Origin: Anaerosacchariphilus polymeriproducens
GTDB taxonomy: Bacteria > Bacillota > Clostridia > Lachnospirales > Lachnospiraceae
Direction of reading: 5' to 3'
DNA length: 64,000 nt
Assembly: GCF_003363435.1 (NCBI RefSeq)
Contig: NZ_QRCT01000034.1
Coordinates: 186,001-250,000, forward strand
Below are positions 1 to 8,751 of the stretch, piece after piece; position 1 is the stretch's first letter; every line of letters starts with the position of its first letter. The notes under the pieces are model-generated. The model had not been told where the DNA came from. It searched no databases and saw nothing but the letters and a program-made list of their open reading frames with translations. Position numbers and translations under genes: made by a program.

Positions 1-540
1 ACTTTAACATTAAATTTAGATGGAGCTGGAATTTATCAAATTGATACAGGAATCGGTTTTTTTGATCATATGTTGGAAGGATTTACGAGACATGGCTTAT
101 TCGACTTAGATTTAAAAGCAAATGGAGATTTAATAGTTGATAGTCATCATACAATTGAAGATACGGGAATTGTCTTAGGGGAAGCTATTAAAAAAGCGGT
201 TGGAGATAAAAAAGGCATCAAACGTTTTGGAAGTGTGATCCTTCCAATGGATGAGTGTTTAGTTTTGTGTTCTATCGATTTGTCGGGGAGACCTTATTTT
301 GTCTATGATGTTGAATTAACAACTGACCGTGTAGGGTATATGGACACAGAAATGGTCAAAGAGTTCTTTTATTCCATTTCTTATTCAGCCGGTATGAACT
401 TACATTTCAAAATGCTTACACCTGGGAATAATCATCATATGATAGAAGCTATTTTTAAAAGCTTTGCAAAAGCCCTTGATCAGGCAGTTATAATAGATTC
501 GAGAATAGATGATGTTCTTTCTACAAAAGGAACTCTCTAA
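1..540 (+). CDS. hisB: Imidazoleglycerol-phosphate dehydratase, 5' end outside window
   Basis: HisB dehydrates imidazole glycerol phosphate to imidazole acetol phosphate in histidine biosynthesis and needs manganese bound by paired histidines. The reading frame is open from base 1, so the start lies upstream. The visible 179 residues carry the family landmarks: a GFFDHML stretch followed by TRHG near the beginning, DSHHTIED in the middle with the metal-binding His pair, and [11 protein letters not shown] near the C-terminus. No HisB phosphatase domain is visible, as expected in Firmicutes. The gene lies 17 bases upstream of the HisIE fusion and is clearly co-transcribed with it. The identification is secure; only the N-terminus is missing. 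Confidence 0.97.
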   Translation, partial: TLTLNLDGAGIYQIDTGIGFFDHMLEGFTRHGLFDLDLKANGDLIVDSHHTIEDTGIVLGEAIKKAVGDKKGIKRFGSVILPMDECLVLCSIDLSGRPYFVYDVELTTDRVGYMDTEMVKEFFYSISYSAGMNLHFKMLTPGNNHHMIEAIFKSFAKALDQAVIIDSRIDDVLSTKGTL

Positions 541-557
541 CTAGAAAAGGAGACTTT

Positions 558-1841
558 ATGAATTATAAAAAATTAGTTGCATGTATTTATATCTTAAATG
601 GGAAAGCAGTAAAAGGTTTTGAGGCAGGAAAGTTAATTGATGAAAATCCAATAGAACTTGCTCATAATTATAGTGACAATGGGGCAGATGAAATTTTGAT
701 TTTCAATTTATCTAATACAGATACTGCGCATGAACAAACGATCAGTATTATTAAACAAATAACTCAAATTGTAGATATTCCGGTTTTATCAGGTGGTCAT
801 ATTAATAAAATGGAAGATGTAAAGAAATTACTTTATGCAGGATGCTCAAAAGCTATTCTAAATTTTAATAAGCCTGAAAATGTTAAATTGCTGGAAGAGG
901 TGTCCAAGCGTTTCGGTAAAGATAAAATTGCCTGCGCAGTCGATTACTCAGATTTGCTGGAAAGCAAAGAGAATATGTTAATAAATTACGCAAGTGAGAT
1001 TTTTTTATTTAATATTGAATTATTAGAAGATTTAAAAAAAGATATAACATTACCGGTAATTCCTGTTATGAAATACAACTCTTTGGAGGAAATGAGATTA
1101 TATTTAAAAAATACGATTGTATCAGGTGTTGCTAATACCAATATGGATAATTTGGGATTAGACTATATGGAATTAAAAAAGAAATTTCAAGAAGATAATA
1201 TTCCTATGAACATTTTAAAGTCAAAAATTGCATGGACAGATTTCAAACTAAATTCAGATGGAATGATACCGGTTATTGTTCAAGATTACAAAACCGATGA
1301 AGTACTGATGCTGGCTTATATGAATGAAGAAGCTTTTCAGAAGACACTCTCATGTGGAAAAATGACATACTGGAGTAGAAGCCGCAATGAATTATGGACG
1401 AAAGGAGACACCTCCGGTCACGTACAATATGTGAAGGAATTATTACTTGATTGTGATAATGATACCATTTTAGCAAAAGTATCACAGGTAGGTGTTGCTT
1501 GTCACACGGGTAATAAAACTTGTTTTTTCCAAGAAATTATGAAAAAAGAAGGACAGACAGCAAATCCTTTAAAAGTATTTGAAGAAGTATATAAAGTAAT
1601 ACAAGATCGTAAATCAAATCCAAAAGAAGGCTCTTATACAAATTATTTATTTGATAAAGGGATTGATAAAATTCTGAAAAAGCTAGGAGAAGAAGCTACA
1701 GAAATAGTTATAGCTGCAAAAAATCCAGATGCTGAAGAAATTAAATACGAAATTTCAGATTTCTTATATCACGCAATGGTTCTTATGGTTGAAAAGGAAA
1801 TTTCTTGGGAGGACATAACCAAAGAATTAGCAACAAGATAA
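558..1841 (+). CDS. hisI: HisF-like domain fused to HisIE (phosphoribosyl-AMP cyclohydrolase / phosphoribosyl-ATP pyrophosphatase)
   Basis: A 427-residue fusion. Residues 1 to about 215 resemble the HisF/HisA TIM barrel: [13 protein letters not shown] aligns with the first HisF strand and IPVLSGGH with a phosphate-binding loop. Residues about 222-330 are the HisI cyclohydrolase, with [33 protein letters not shown] and the [12 protein letters not shown] metal ligands. Residues about 336-427 are the HisE pyrophosphatase ([26 protein letters not shown]). HisI and HisE look active. The barrel looks degenerate: position 11, the general acid/base Asp in HisF, is Tyr, although Asp129, which aligns with the second catalytic Asp, is kept. 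The barrel may therefore be structural. The ATG at 558 has a good AAGGAG site. Whether a separate true hisF exists upstream cannot be seen here. Confidence 0.93.
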   Translation: MNYKKLVACIYILNGKAVKGFEAGKLIDENPIELAHNYSDNGADEILIFNLSNTDTAHEQTISIIKQITQIVDIPVLSGGHINKMEDVKKLLYAGCSKAILNFNKPENVKLLEEVSKRFGKDKIACAVDYSDLLESKENMLINYASEIFLFNIELLEDLKKDITLPVIPVMKYNSLEEMRLYLKNTIVSGVANTNMDNLGLDYMELKKKFQEDNIPMNILKSKIAWTDFKLNSDGMIPVIVQDYKTDEVLMLAYMNEEAFQKTLSCGKMTYWSRSRNELWTKGDTSGHVQYVKELLLDCDNDTILAKVSQVGVACHTGNKTCFFQEIMKKEGQTANPLKVFEEVYKVIQDRKSNPKEGSYTNYLFDKGIDKILKKLGEEATEIVIAAKNPDAEEIKYEISDFLYHAMVLMVEKEISWEDITKELATR

Positions 1842-1951
1842 ACTTAAAAGTATCTAATCGCCTAATAATAAAGGAACAGGAGTTAAATAAGCATTTGATG
1901 AGCGGATATTCGACGATTGGCTTATGAATTTTCATAATATGCTTTCTCAGA

Positions 1952-1980
1952 TTGACACAATTACATTTATTTTGTAAGAT
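1952..1980 (+). promoter_or_regulatory. Sigma-A type promoter for the radical SAM / RNase G operon
   Basis: A perfect -35 TTGACA (1952-1957) and a TAAGAT -10 (1975-1980) are separated by 17 bases. They sit 40 bases before the start at 2021, in the 179-base spacer after the his operon. I saw no strong terminator hairpin in the first part of this spacer, so some read-through from the his operon is possible. Confidence 0.8.
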
Positions 1981-2020
1981 ACAATAGATGTGAATCAAAT
2001 TAAAAGATTGGAAGAGAAAA

Positions 2021-3880
2021 ATGAATAAATTGGCTTTATCAGATGAAATATTATTAACGATTGAAAAACCGGCACGTTACATTGGTAATGAAATAAATAT
2101 GGCTCGGAAAGATTCAGAAGAAATTGATGTGCGATTTGCAATGTGTTTTCCAGACGTTTATGAAATAGGGATGTCTTATTTAGGAATTCAAATTTTATAT
2201 GATATGTTTAACCAATGGGAAGGCGTATATTGTGAACGGGTCTATTCTCCATGGGTAGACTTAGACGCTATAATGAGAGAGCAAAACATTCCTTTATTTG
2301 CATTAGAATCACAAGATCCCATCAAAAAATTCGATTTTTTGGGAATAACGATTCAATATGAAATGTGTTATACAAATATTTTGCAGATTCTAGATTTGAG
2401 TCAGATTCCTATAATGGCAAATGAACGAACAGAAGAGGATCCTATTGTTATCGGAGGAGGACCTTGCACCTATAATCCCGAACCATTAGCAGATTTTTTT
2501 GATCTTTTTTATATTGGTGAAGGAGAAACCAGTTATAAGGATTTAATTGAAACTTATCGTAAAATGAAAAAATCAGGTAAGAGCAGAAAAGAATTTTTAA
2601 TTCAATGTGCTCAAATACCTGGTATTTATGTTCCATCTTTATATGATGTGACGTATCATTCTGATGGAACTATTAAATCATTTGAACCAAATATAGAAAA
2701 TATTCCAAAACGAGTTATGAAACAAGTAGTAAAAGACGTATCTAAAACTTATTATCCTTCGAAACCCGTAGTACCTTTTATAAAAGTTACACAAGACAGG
2801 GTGGTACTTGAGATTATGCGTGGCTGTATACGAGGCTGTCGGTTTTGTCAGGCAGGTATGATATATAGACCAACAAGAGAACGTAATGTAGAATTATTGA
2901 AAAAATATGCGTATGAAATGTTAAAAAATACAGGTTATCATGAAATTTCACTTAGCTCATTGAGCTCCAGTGATTATTCAGATTTAGATGAACTATTATT
3001 GTATTTAATTGAGGAATTTAAAGGAAAAGGTGTTAATATTTCATTACCTTCCTTAAGAATAGATTCATTTTCATTAGATGTTATGAGTAAAGTACAAGAT
3101 GTTAGGAAGAGCAGCTTAACGTTTGCACCTGAAGCTGGAACGCAGCGGCTGCGAAATGTAATAAATAAAGGTTTGACAGAAGAAATTATACTAGAAGGAG
3201 CAGGACAAGCCTTCGAAGGTGGCTGGACAAAAGTAAAGCTTTATTTTATGCTCGGTCTGCCTACGGAAACGGAAGAGGATATGAGAGGTATTGCTGAATT
3301 GTCTGAAAAAATAGCAGAGCGCTATTATCAAATACCTAAAGAAAAAAGAAATGGTAAATGTCAGATAGTAGCAAGCTCTTCTTTCTTTGTACCAAAACCG
3401 TTTACACCATTTCAGTGGTTCAGTATGTGTACAAAAGAAGAGTTTTTAAATCGGGCTAAAATAGTAAATAATGCTATGAAAGAACAATTAAATAAAAAAA
3501 GTATTAAATATAATTGGCATGAAGCTGATTTGACTGTTTTAGAAGGAGTCTTAGCTCGTGGAGACAGAAAATTAGGGAAAACGATTTTGGAAGCATACAA
3601 AAATGGATGTCTCTATGATTCTTGGACTGAGTTTTTTCATAATCAATATTGGATGGATGCTTTCGAAAAAACAGGTCTTGATATCAACTTTTATACGGTA
3701 AGACAACGTGATTTCGGAGAATTATTACCATGGGATTTTATTGATATAGGAGTAACAAAAGAGTTTTTAATACGTGAATATAAAAAGGCAGAAGAAGAAA
3801 TCATAACACCAAATTGTAAAACACAATGTTCTGGATGTGGTGCTAATATTTTTGAAGGAGGTATCTGCAATGAACATTAG
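2021..3880 (+). CDS. TIGR03960-type B12-binding radical SAM protein
   Basis: A 619-residue radical SAM enzyme of the TIGR03960 type, function not established. The N-terminal ~200 residues have the cobalamin-binding-like fold of the B12 radical SAM group (FAMCFPDVYEIGMSYLG; VIGGGPCTYNPEPLADF). The SAM cluster motif CIRGCRFC gives the CxxxCxxC cysteines at residues 269, 273 and 276. The C-terminus has an extra cysteine-rich tail (CKTQCSGCG, then one more Cys) that could hold a further metal site. It overlaps the next gene, a DUF2344/TIGR03936 protein, by 11 bases; the two are a conserved pair in Firmicutes, often just before rng and rplU, which suggests an RNA or ribosome modification role. That role is inference. 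Confidence 0.9.
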   Translation: MNKLALSDEILLTIEKPARYIGNEINMARKDSEEIDVRFAMCFPDVYEIGMSYLGIQILYDMFNQWEGVYCERVYSPWVDLDAIMREQNIPLFALESQDPIKKFDFLGITIQYEMCYTNILQILDLSQIPIMANERTEEDPIVIGGGPCTYNPEPLADFFDLFYIGEGETSYKDLIETYRKMKKSGKSRKEFLIQCAQIPGIYVPSLYDVTYHSDGTIKSFEPNIENIPKRVMKQVVKDVSKTYYPSKPVVPFIKVTQDRVVLEIMRGCIRGCRFCQAGMIYRPTRERNVELLKKYAYEMLKNTGYHEISLSSLSSSDYSDLDELLLYLIEEFKGKGVNISLPSLRIDSFSLDVMSKVQDVRKSSLTFAPEAGTQRLRNVINKGLTEEIILEGAGQAFEGGWTKVKLYFMLGLPTETEEDMRGIAELSEKIAERYYQIPKEKRNGKCQIVASSSFFVPKPFTPFQWFSMCTKEEFLNRAKIVNNAMKEQLNKKSIKYNWHEADLTVLEGVLARGDRKLGKTILEAYKNGCLYDSWTEFFHNQYWMDAFEKTGLDINFYTVRQRDFGELLPWDFIDIGVTKEFLIREYKKAEEEIITPNCKTQCSGCGANIFEGGICNEH

Positions 3881-4574
3881 AATCAAATTTCGAAAGTACG
3901 GCTCCATGAAATTTATAGGACATCTTGATATTATGCGTTATTTTCAAAAAGCAATGCGAAGAGCAGAGATTGATATATGTTATTCTGAAGGTTACAGTCC
4001 TCATCAAATCATGTCCTTTGCTGCACCACTAGGTGTAGGAATTACAAGTGATGGTGAATATTTAGATATAGAAGTTCATAGTGTAAGTAATTCAAAAGAT
4101 TCTATCGAACAATTGAATCAAGTTATGGCAGAGGGCATAGAAGTGACTGAATTTGTAAAACTTCCTGAAAAAGCTCAAAATGCAATGTCAATTGTAGCAG
4201 CTGCGGATTATACGGTTAGTTTCCGAAAAGGTTATGAGCTAGATTTTCCTTGGGATGATGATTTCGACTCTTTTATGAAGCAAAATAGTATAAAAATATT
4301 AAAAAAAACCAAAAAAAGTGAGAAAGAAGTAGATATTAAGCCGCTGATTTATTCATATCAAATAAATGATGATAAAATTAATTTTCAGTTAGCAGCCGGA
4401 AGTGCAAATAATTTAAAACCGGAGCTTATAATGGAAGCATTTGGTAATTATCTAAACTATGAATTTGCAGCATTTACCTTTTGTATCCACCGCAGAGAAA
4501 TATATGCTAATATAGGTGAAGATGAAAAATTAAGCTTAGTACCGTTAGGTGATTTAGGAGATAACATTGAATAA
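3870..4574 (+). CDS. TIGR03936 / DUF2344 radical SAM-associated protein
   Basis: A 234-residue protein of the DUF2344 family that accompanies the TIGR03960 radical SAM enzyme. The start is the ATG at 3870, which follows GAAGGAGG at 3854-3861; an upstream in-frame codon at 3837 would add 11 unlikely residues encoded inside the preceding gene. The N-terminus (IRIKFRKYGSMKFIGHLD, then RAEIDICYSEGYSPH) is the hallmark of the family. It overlaps the upstream gene by 11 bases and the downstream rng by 8, so the three are translationally coupled. Function is unknown; partnership with the radical SAM enzyme is inferred from conserved adjacency. Confidence 0.9.
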   Translation: MNIRIKFRKYGSMKFIGHLDIMRYFQKAMRRAEIDICYSEGYSPHQIMSFAAPLGVGITSDGEYLDIEVHSVSNSKDSIEQLNQVMAEGIEVTEFVKLPEKAQNAMSIVAAADYTVSFRKGYELDFPWDDDFDSFMKQNSIKILKKTKKSEKEVDIKPLIYSYQINDDKINFQLAAGSANNLKPELIMEAFGNYLNYEFAAFTFCIHRREIYANIGEDEKLSLVPLGDLGDNIE

Positions 4575-5826
4575 TAAATTAGTAATTACAAAAATGGAAA
4601 AATCTACTCAAGAACAGCCCAATAAATTCGGTAATATCTCACGTAAATTTGTTGTTTCTGCTCTTTTTGAAAAATCTGTACTTAAAGAAATAAATTTTGA
4701 TCCAATTGAAGAAACGGATATATTATCAAATATTTATATAGGGAGAGTAGAAAACATTGTAAAAAATATTCAAGCTGCCTTTATAGAAATTGAAAAAGGA
4801 TTAAAATGCTATTACTCGTTAGAAGATAATGAAAATCCTATTTTTACTAAAAAAAATGGAAAAAACAATTTAAATATTGGGGATGAACTTTTGGTACAAG
4901 TAAGTAAAGAAGCAATAAAGACCAAAGCAGCGGTAGTTTCTTCAAATTTAAATTTCAAAGGTAAATATTTTATACTAACAACTGAAATTCAGAAAATAGG
5001 ATATTCTAATAAATTAGATAAAAAACAAAAAAGTAAATTACAAAATTTATTGCAAGATTTTAAAATGGATTCTTTCGGCATGATCGTAAGAACAAATGCT
5101 CAATCTGCTTCAAAAGAACAATTAGAAATGGAATGGAATCATTTAAAAACTTTATGTAGTGAACTTTTAGAGAAAGCGCCATACCGTACATGCTTTAGTT
5201 TACTTTATCAAGCAAATCCTAAATATCTGGAACCTTTAAATAGCTCTTATTGCAATGATATTGATGAAATTATTACGGATGATGAAAATATTTACAGAGA
5301 ACTTAAAGAGTATTCAAATAAAGAACAGTCATTAATTGAAAAATTAAAATTTTATGACGATAAACTTTTACCACTAGTTAAGTTATATAGTATTGAAAAA
5401 CATATGGACTCTATTTTAAAAGAAAGAGTTTGGTTAAAATCAGGTGCTTACATTATTATTCAACCTACGGAAGCTTTTGTATCCATTGATGTGAATACAG
5501 GTAAATTCGTTGGAAAAAAACGATTACAAGAGACTTTTTTAAAAATAAATTTGGAAGCAGCCGAAGAAATTGCAAAACAGATTCGGCTTAGAAATTTATC
5601 TGGAATTTGTGTTATAGATTTCATAGATTTAGAACGAGAAGAAGACAAAAAAGTATTAATGAATTCTTTTAAGAAATATCTTGAACTGGATCCGATTCCA
5701 ATTCATTTGGTTGGAATGAGTAAACTTAATTTAGTTGAATTGACTAGAAAGAAAATTCGTAAATCAATCTATGAACAAGTAAGCATAAAATGTCCTTTAT
5801 GTCATGGAAATGGGTACTTATACTAA
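4567..5826 (+). CDS. rng: Ribonuclease E/G family endoribonuclease
   Basis: RNase E/G enzymes cut single-stranded RNA for rRNA maturation and mRNA decay. The 419 residues show the S1-like RNA-binding region (IYIGRVENIVKNIQAAFIEI near residues 57-77), the DNase I-like catalytic core with FVSIDVNTGKFVGKK and GICVIDFIDLEREEDK holding the metal-binding aspartates, and a zinc-link CPLCHG motif at the extreme C-terminus. The length fits short RNase G rather than scaffold-bearing RNase E. Translation starts at a TTG (4567) with GGAG six bases upstream, overlapping the previous stop by 8 bases. Its place before rplU is the usual clostridial arrangement. Confidence 0.93.
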   Translation: MNNKLVITKMEKSTQEQPNKFGNISRKFVVSALFEKSVLKEINFDPIEETDILSNIYIGRVENIVKNIQAAFIEIEKGLKCYYSLEDNENPIFTKKNGKNNLNIGDELLVQVSKEAIKTKAAVVSSNLNFKGKYFILTTEIQKIGYSNKLDKKQKSKLQNLLQDFKMDSFGMIVRTNAQSASKEQLEMEWNHLKTLCSELLEKAPYRTCFSLLYQANPKYLEPLNSSYCNDIDEIITDDENIYRELKEYSNKEQSLIEKLKFYDDKLLPLVKLYSIEKHMDSILKERVWLKSGAYIIIQPTEAFVSIDVNTGKFVGKKRLQETFLKINLEAAEEIAKQIRLRNLSGICVIDFIDLEREEDKKVLMNSFKKYLELDPIPIHLVGMSKLNLVELTRKKIRKSIYEQVSIKCPLCHGNGYLY

Positions 5827-5861
5827 CATCCAGAAAGCACCAATTATTTAAGGGATTTGAG

Positions 5862-5890
5862 TTGACTAAAATTCTTTTCTATGCTATAAT
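5862..5890 (+). promoter_or_regulatory. Promoter of the rplU operon
   Basis: TTGACT (5862-5867) and a perfect TATAAT (5885-5890) are spaced by 17 bases. The transcript would start near 5897 and include about 78 bases of leader before the rplU ATG. Confidence 0.88.
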
Positions 5891-5896
5891 CCATTA

Positions 5897-5974
5897 GTGT
5901 GCCGCTCAATGAGGTTTAAAGATTGTATTGATACAACACCGCAATTGGCGAGTAATGATAATAGGAGGTGCCAT
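5897..5974 (+). ncRNA. Probable ribosomal protein L21 leader
   Basis: The 78-base 5' UTR between the rplU promoter and its ATG lies where Firmicutes carry the autoregulatory L21 leader. It contains a small hairpin with TTGTA/TACAA arms at 5923-5936 around a TTGA loop, a GC-richer stretch (CACCGCAATTGGCG), and the AGGAGGTGCC block just before the start. An in-frame GTG at 5897 would read the leader as coding, but this is not believable: L21 starts at 5975. Assignment is by position and general layout, without a covariance search. Confidence 0.55.
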
Positions 5975-6283
5975 ATGTACGCAATTATAGCAACAGGTGG
6001 TAAACAGTACAAAGTATCCGAAGGAGATATCATTAATATTGAAAAACTTGGTGTTCTAGCTGGTGAAACTGTTACATTTGATCAAGTACTTGCTGTAAAC
6101 GATGGAAATTTAGTGGTAGGGGAACCTATCGTACCTAACGCAACTGTTACTGCTTCCGTAGTAAAAGAAGGCAGAGGTAAAAAAGTTATTGTTTATAAGT
6201 ATAAGAGAAAATCTGGATACCATAAGAAAAATGGTCATAGACAGTCATTTACCCAAGTTAAAATTGAGAAAATTAATGGATAA
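5975..6283 (+). CDS. rplU: 50S ribosomal protein L21
   Basis: A 102-residue L21, the usual length. The N-terminus [18 protein letters not shown] and the C-terminal [17 protein letters not shown] are signature stretches; the protein binds 23S rRNA in the large subunit. The start is the ATG at 5975, preceded by AGGAGG at 5963-5968. It is the first gene of the rplU-prp-rpmA block, behind its own strong promoter and probable leader. Confidence 0.98.
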   Translation: MYAIIATGGKQYKVSEGDIINIEKLGVLAGETVTFDQVLAVNDGNLVVGEPIVPNATVTASVVKEGRGKKVIVYKYKRKSGYHKKNGHRQSFTQVKIEKING

Positions 6284-6301
6284 TGATTAAGGGAAATTGT
6301 T

Positions 6302-6631
6302 ATGATTAAAATAACGATTTACAAAGATCAAGAAACTAAATATAAATCTTTTGAAGTGATAGGACATGCTGGATTTGCTAAAAATGGTAATGATATAGTA
6401 TGTGCAGGTGTTTCTGCTCTGGTTATTAATGCACTTAATTCCATAGAACAATTAACGACTGACACAATTACAGTTCATACAGATGAAAATAGTGGATTGA
6501 TTAAATGCGAATTTACCCAGATACCTACGAAAGAAGCTGAAATGTTAGTAGATTCTTTAGTAATAGGTTTGAAGGGGATTCAAAATGATTATAGTAATAA
6601 ATATATTGAATTAGTATTCAAGGAGGTGTAG
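6302..6631 (+). CDS. prp: Ribosomal-processing cysteine protease Prp
   Basis: Prp (YsxB) removes the N-terminal extension of ribosomal protein L27 in Firmicutes and relatives. The 109-residue protein shows the family active site: His22 in GHAGFA and Cys34 in DIVCAGVSAL. It sits between rplU and rpmA, 3 bases ahead of rpmA, whose product carries the matching cleavage motif. Cleavage has been shown to be essential in Staphylococcus aureus; activity here is inferred from the intact dyad and the intact substrate site. Confidence 0.95.
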   Translation: MIKITIYKDQETKYKSFEVIGHAGFAKNGNDIVCAGVSALVINALNSIEQLTTDTITVHTDENSGLIKCEFTQIPTKEAEMLVDSLVIGLKGIQNDYSNKYIELVFKEV

Positions 6632-6634
6632 AAT

Positions 6635-6925
6635 ATGTTGAAAATGAACCTTCAATTTTTCGCTCATAAAAAAGGTGTTGGTTCTACTAAAAATGGTAGA
6701 GATTCAGAATCAAAAAGATTAGGTGCGAAAAGAGCAGATGGACAATTTGTTAAAGCTGGAAATATTTTATATAGACAACGTGGAACTAAAATTCATCCAG
6801 GTTTAAATGTTGGACGCGGTGGAGATGATACATTGTTTGCATTAGTAGATGGTGTTGTTAGATTTGAAAGAAAAGGAAGAGATAAAAAACAAGCTTCCGT
6901 ATATCCAGTAGCAAGCAACGAATAA
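6635..6925 (+). CDS. rpmA: 50S ribosomal protein L27 with cleavable N-terminal extension
   Basis: A 96-residue L27, whose mature N-terminus reaches towards the peptidyl transferase centre. The precursor begins [10 protein letters not shown] followed by [14 protein letters not shown], so Prp is expected to cut after Ala10 and leave the usual His-Lys-Lys-Gly start. The AGGAGG site overlaps the prp stop, so the two are translationally linked. A clear terminator hairpin follows at 6958. Confidence 0.98.
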   Translation: MLKMNLQFFAHKKGVGSTKNGRDSESKRLGAKRADGQFVKAGNILYRQRGTKIHPGLNVGRGGDDTLFALVDGVVRFERKGRDKKQASVYPVASNE

Positions 6926-6957
6926 ATTATAAAAAGAAATTTTTATGATATATTTCT

Positions 6958-6989
6958 ATGGACTCGATATTCCTTCGAGTCCATTTTTA
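6958..6989 (+). terminator. Rho-independent terminator after rpmA
   Basis: Inverted arms ATGGACTCGA (6958-6967) and TCGAGTCCAT (6975-6984), 10 perfect pairs around a 7-base loop, are followed by TTTTAT. This separates the L21-L27 block from obg. The remaining bases to 7128 hold no recognisable gene; obg must use its own weak promoter in this stretch or read-through. Confidence 0.85.
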
Positions 6990-7128
6990 TCATATTATAA
7001 GAAATTGCGATATTATTTAGATAATAATCATACTATGCTAAAACAATGTAATAAAAAATATTATTTTAAGGAACTATTAATATATAAACAAATAGAACAA
7101 ATAGAGATAGAAAGGACGTGGCGAGACT

Positions 7129-8415
7129 ATGTTTGCAGATAGCGCAAAAATTCTTATACGCTCAGGAAAAGGCGGAGATGGCCATGTTAGCTTTTATAGA
7201 GAAAAATATATTACAAACGGTGGTCCGGATGGCGGAGATGGCGGAAAAGGTGGAGATGTAATCTTTGTTGTAGATGAAGGACTTAATACATTAGTTGACT
7301 TCCGTCATAAAAGAAAATATGTTGCTCAAGATGGTGCTGTAGGCGGTAAAAGAAATAAACATGGTAAAAATGGAGAGGATTTAATTGTTAAAGTACCTGC
7401 AGGAACAGTAATTAAAGATCTGGCTACCGGCAAAGTGATTGCTGATATGTCAGGTGATAACACACGCCAAATCATTTTAAAAGGTGGGAGAGGTGGAAAA
7501 GGCAATCAGCATTTTGCAACACCAACAATGCAAGCTCCAAAATATGCCAAACCTGGACAAGATTCTATTGAACTTAATGTAATTTTAGAATTAAAAGTAA
7601 TTGCTGATGTTGGACTAGTAGGATTTCCTAATGTTGGGAAATCAACATTTTTATCAAAGGTAACTAATGCAAGACCTAAAATTGCGAATTATCATTTTAC
7701 AACTTTAAATCCCAATTTAGGTGTTGTCGATCTTGATGATGGAGCCGGGTTTGTTATAGCTGATATTCCAGGTTTAATTGAAGGTGCTTCTGAAGGAATA
7801 GGATTAGGGCATGAATTTTTAAAACATATAGAGAGAACAAAATTAATGATTCACATGGTAGATGCAGCTTCAATAGAAGGAAGAGATCCAATTAATGATA
7901 TTTATGCAATTAACAAAGAATTAGAAGCTTATAATGAAGAGATCGCCAAAAGACCTCAAGTTATTGCTGCAAATAAGATTGATGCAATATACACAACAGA
8001 AGATAATGACCCAATTAAATTATTAAAAGAAGAATTTGAGCCAAAGGGTGTTAGAGTTTTTCCGATTTCAGCAGTTTCAGGAAAAGGTGTAAAAGAATTA
8101 TTGTATTTCGTTTATGATTTATTAAATCAAATAGATACTGAACCAGTTATATTTGAACAGGAATTTTTCCCGGAAAATCTAGAATCAAAAGACGAACCAT
8201 ATACGGTAGAGAAGCCTCAAGAAGGTATTTACGTTGTTGAAGGTCCCAAAATCGAAAAAATGTTAGGTTATACCAATATTGATTCTGAAAAAGGCTTTTT
8301 ATTCTTTCAAAATTTCTTAAAAGAAAATGGAATTTTAGAAGTTTTAGAAAAAGCAGGAATACAAGAAGGTGATACTGTCCGTATGTATGGCTTAGAATTT
8401 TATTATTATAAATAG
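7129..8415 (+). CDS. obgE: GTPase Obg (ribosome assembly)
   Basis: Obg is an essential GTPase that acts on late 50S assembly and stress responses. The 428 residues show the glycine-rich OBG fold (residues 1 to about 158, with GGPDGGDGGKGGDV and GGRGGKGNQHFATP), a GTPase domain with the P-loop GFPNVGKST (165-173), DIPGLIEGASEG and NKID, and the C-terminal OCT domain from about residue 350. The start at 7129 has a weak AAAGGA site about 12 bases upstream. It follows rpmA after 203 bases that include the terminator. Confidence 0.98.
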   Translation: MFADSAKILIRSGKGGDGHVSFYREKYITNGGPDGGDGGKGGDVIFVVDEGLNTLVDFRHKRKYVAQDGAVGGKRNKHGKNGEDLIVKVPAGTVIKDLATGKVIADMSGDNTRQIILKGGRGGKGNQHFATPTMQAPKYAKPGQDSIELNVILELKVIADVGLVGFPNVGKSTFLSKVTNARPKIANYHFTTLNPNLGVVDLDDGAGFVIADIPGLIEGASEGIGLGHEFLKHIERTKLMIHMVDAASIEGRDPINDIYAINKELEAYNEEIAKRPQVIAANKIDAIYTTEDNDPIKLLKEEFEPKGVRVFPISAVSGKGVKELLYFVYDLLNQIDTEPVIFEQEFFPENLESKDEPYTVEKPQEGIYVVEGPKIEKMLGYTNIDSEKGFLFFQNFLKENGILEVLEKAGIQEGDTVRMYGLEFYYYK

Positions 8416-8432
8416 TGATATAGGAGTAGATT

Positions 8433-8723
8433 ATGACAAGTAAACAAAGAGCATATTTAAAAAGTCTTGCCAGTACAATGGAACCAATATTTCAAATAGG
8501 TAAATCTAGTTTAACTTCTGAAATAACAGAAGCAGTAGCAGAAGCTTTTAATAATAGAGAGTTAGTTAAAATTAATGTTTTAAAAAACTGTATAGATGAT
8601 CCAAAAGAAATTGCTAATGTACTAGCAGAAAGAACAAAATCACAAGTAGTACAGGTAATAGGTAAAAAGATTATTCTTTATAAAGAATCGAAAGAAAAGA
8701 AGAAAACTAATCTTTCAAAATAA
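8433..8723 (+). CDS. yhbY: YhbY family RNA-binding protein (CRM domain)
   Basis: A 96-residue single-domain CRM/YhbY protein, which in other bacteria associates with pre-50S particles. The N-terminus MTSKQRAYLKSLA and the middle IFQIGKSSLT match the family, with a basic C-terminal tail. It is 17 bases after obg and 28 before nadD, the common Firmicutes order, and belongs to the same operon. Confidence 0.93.
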   Translation: MTSKQRAYLKSLASTMEPIFQIGKSSLTSEITEAVAEAFNNRELVKINVLKNCIDDPKEIANVLAERTKSQVVQVIGKKIILYKESKEKKKTNLSK

Positions 8724-8751
8724 TTAGCATTTGAGATTTGAGGGACATATT

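Noticed and set aside
6945-7142. A 65-codon reading frame between rpmA and obg
   Set aside because: It runs across the rpmA terminator hairpin and into obg, has no ribosome binding site and low-complexity AT-rich coding.
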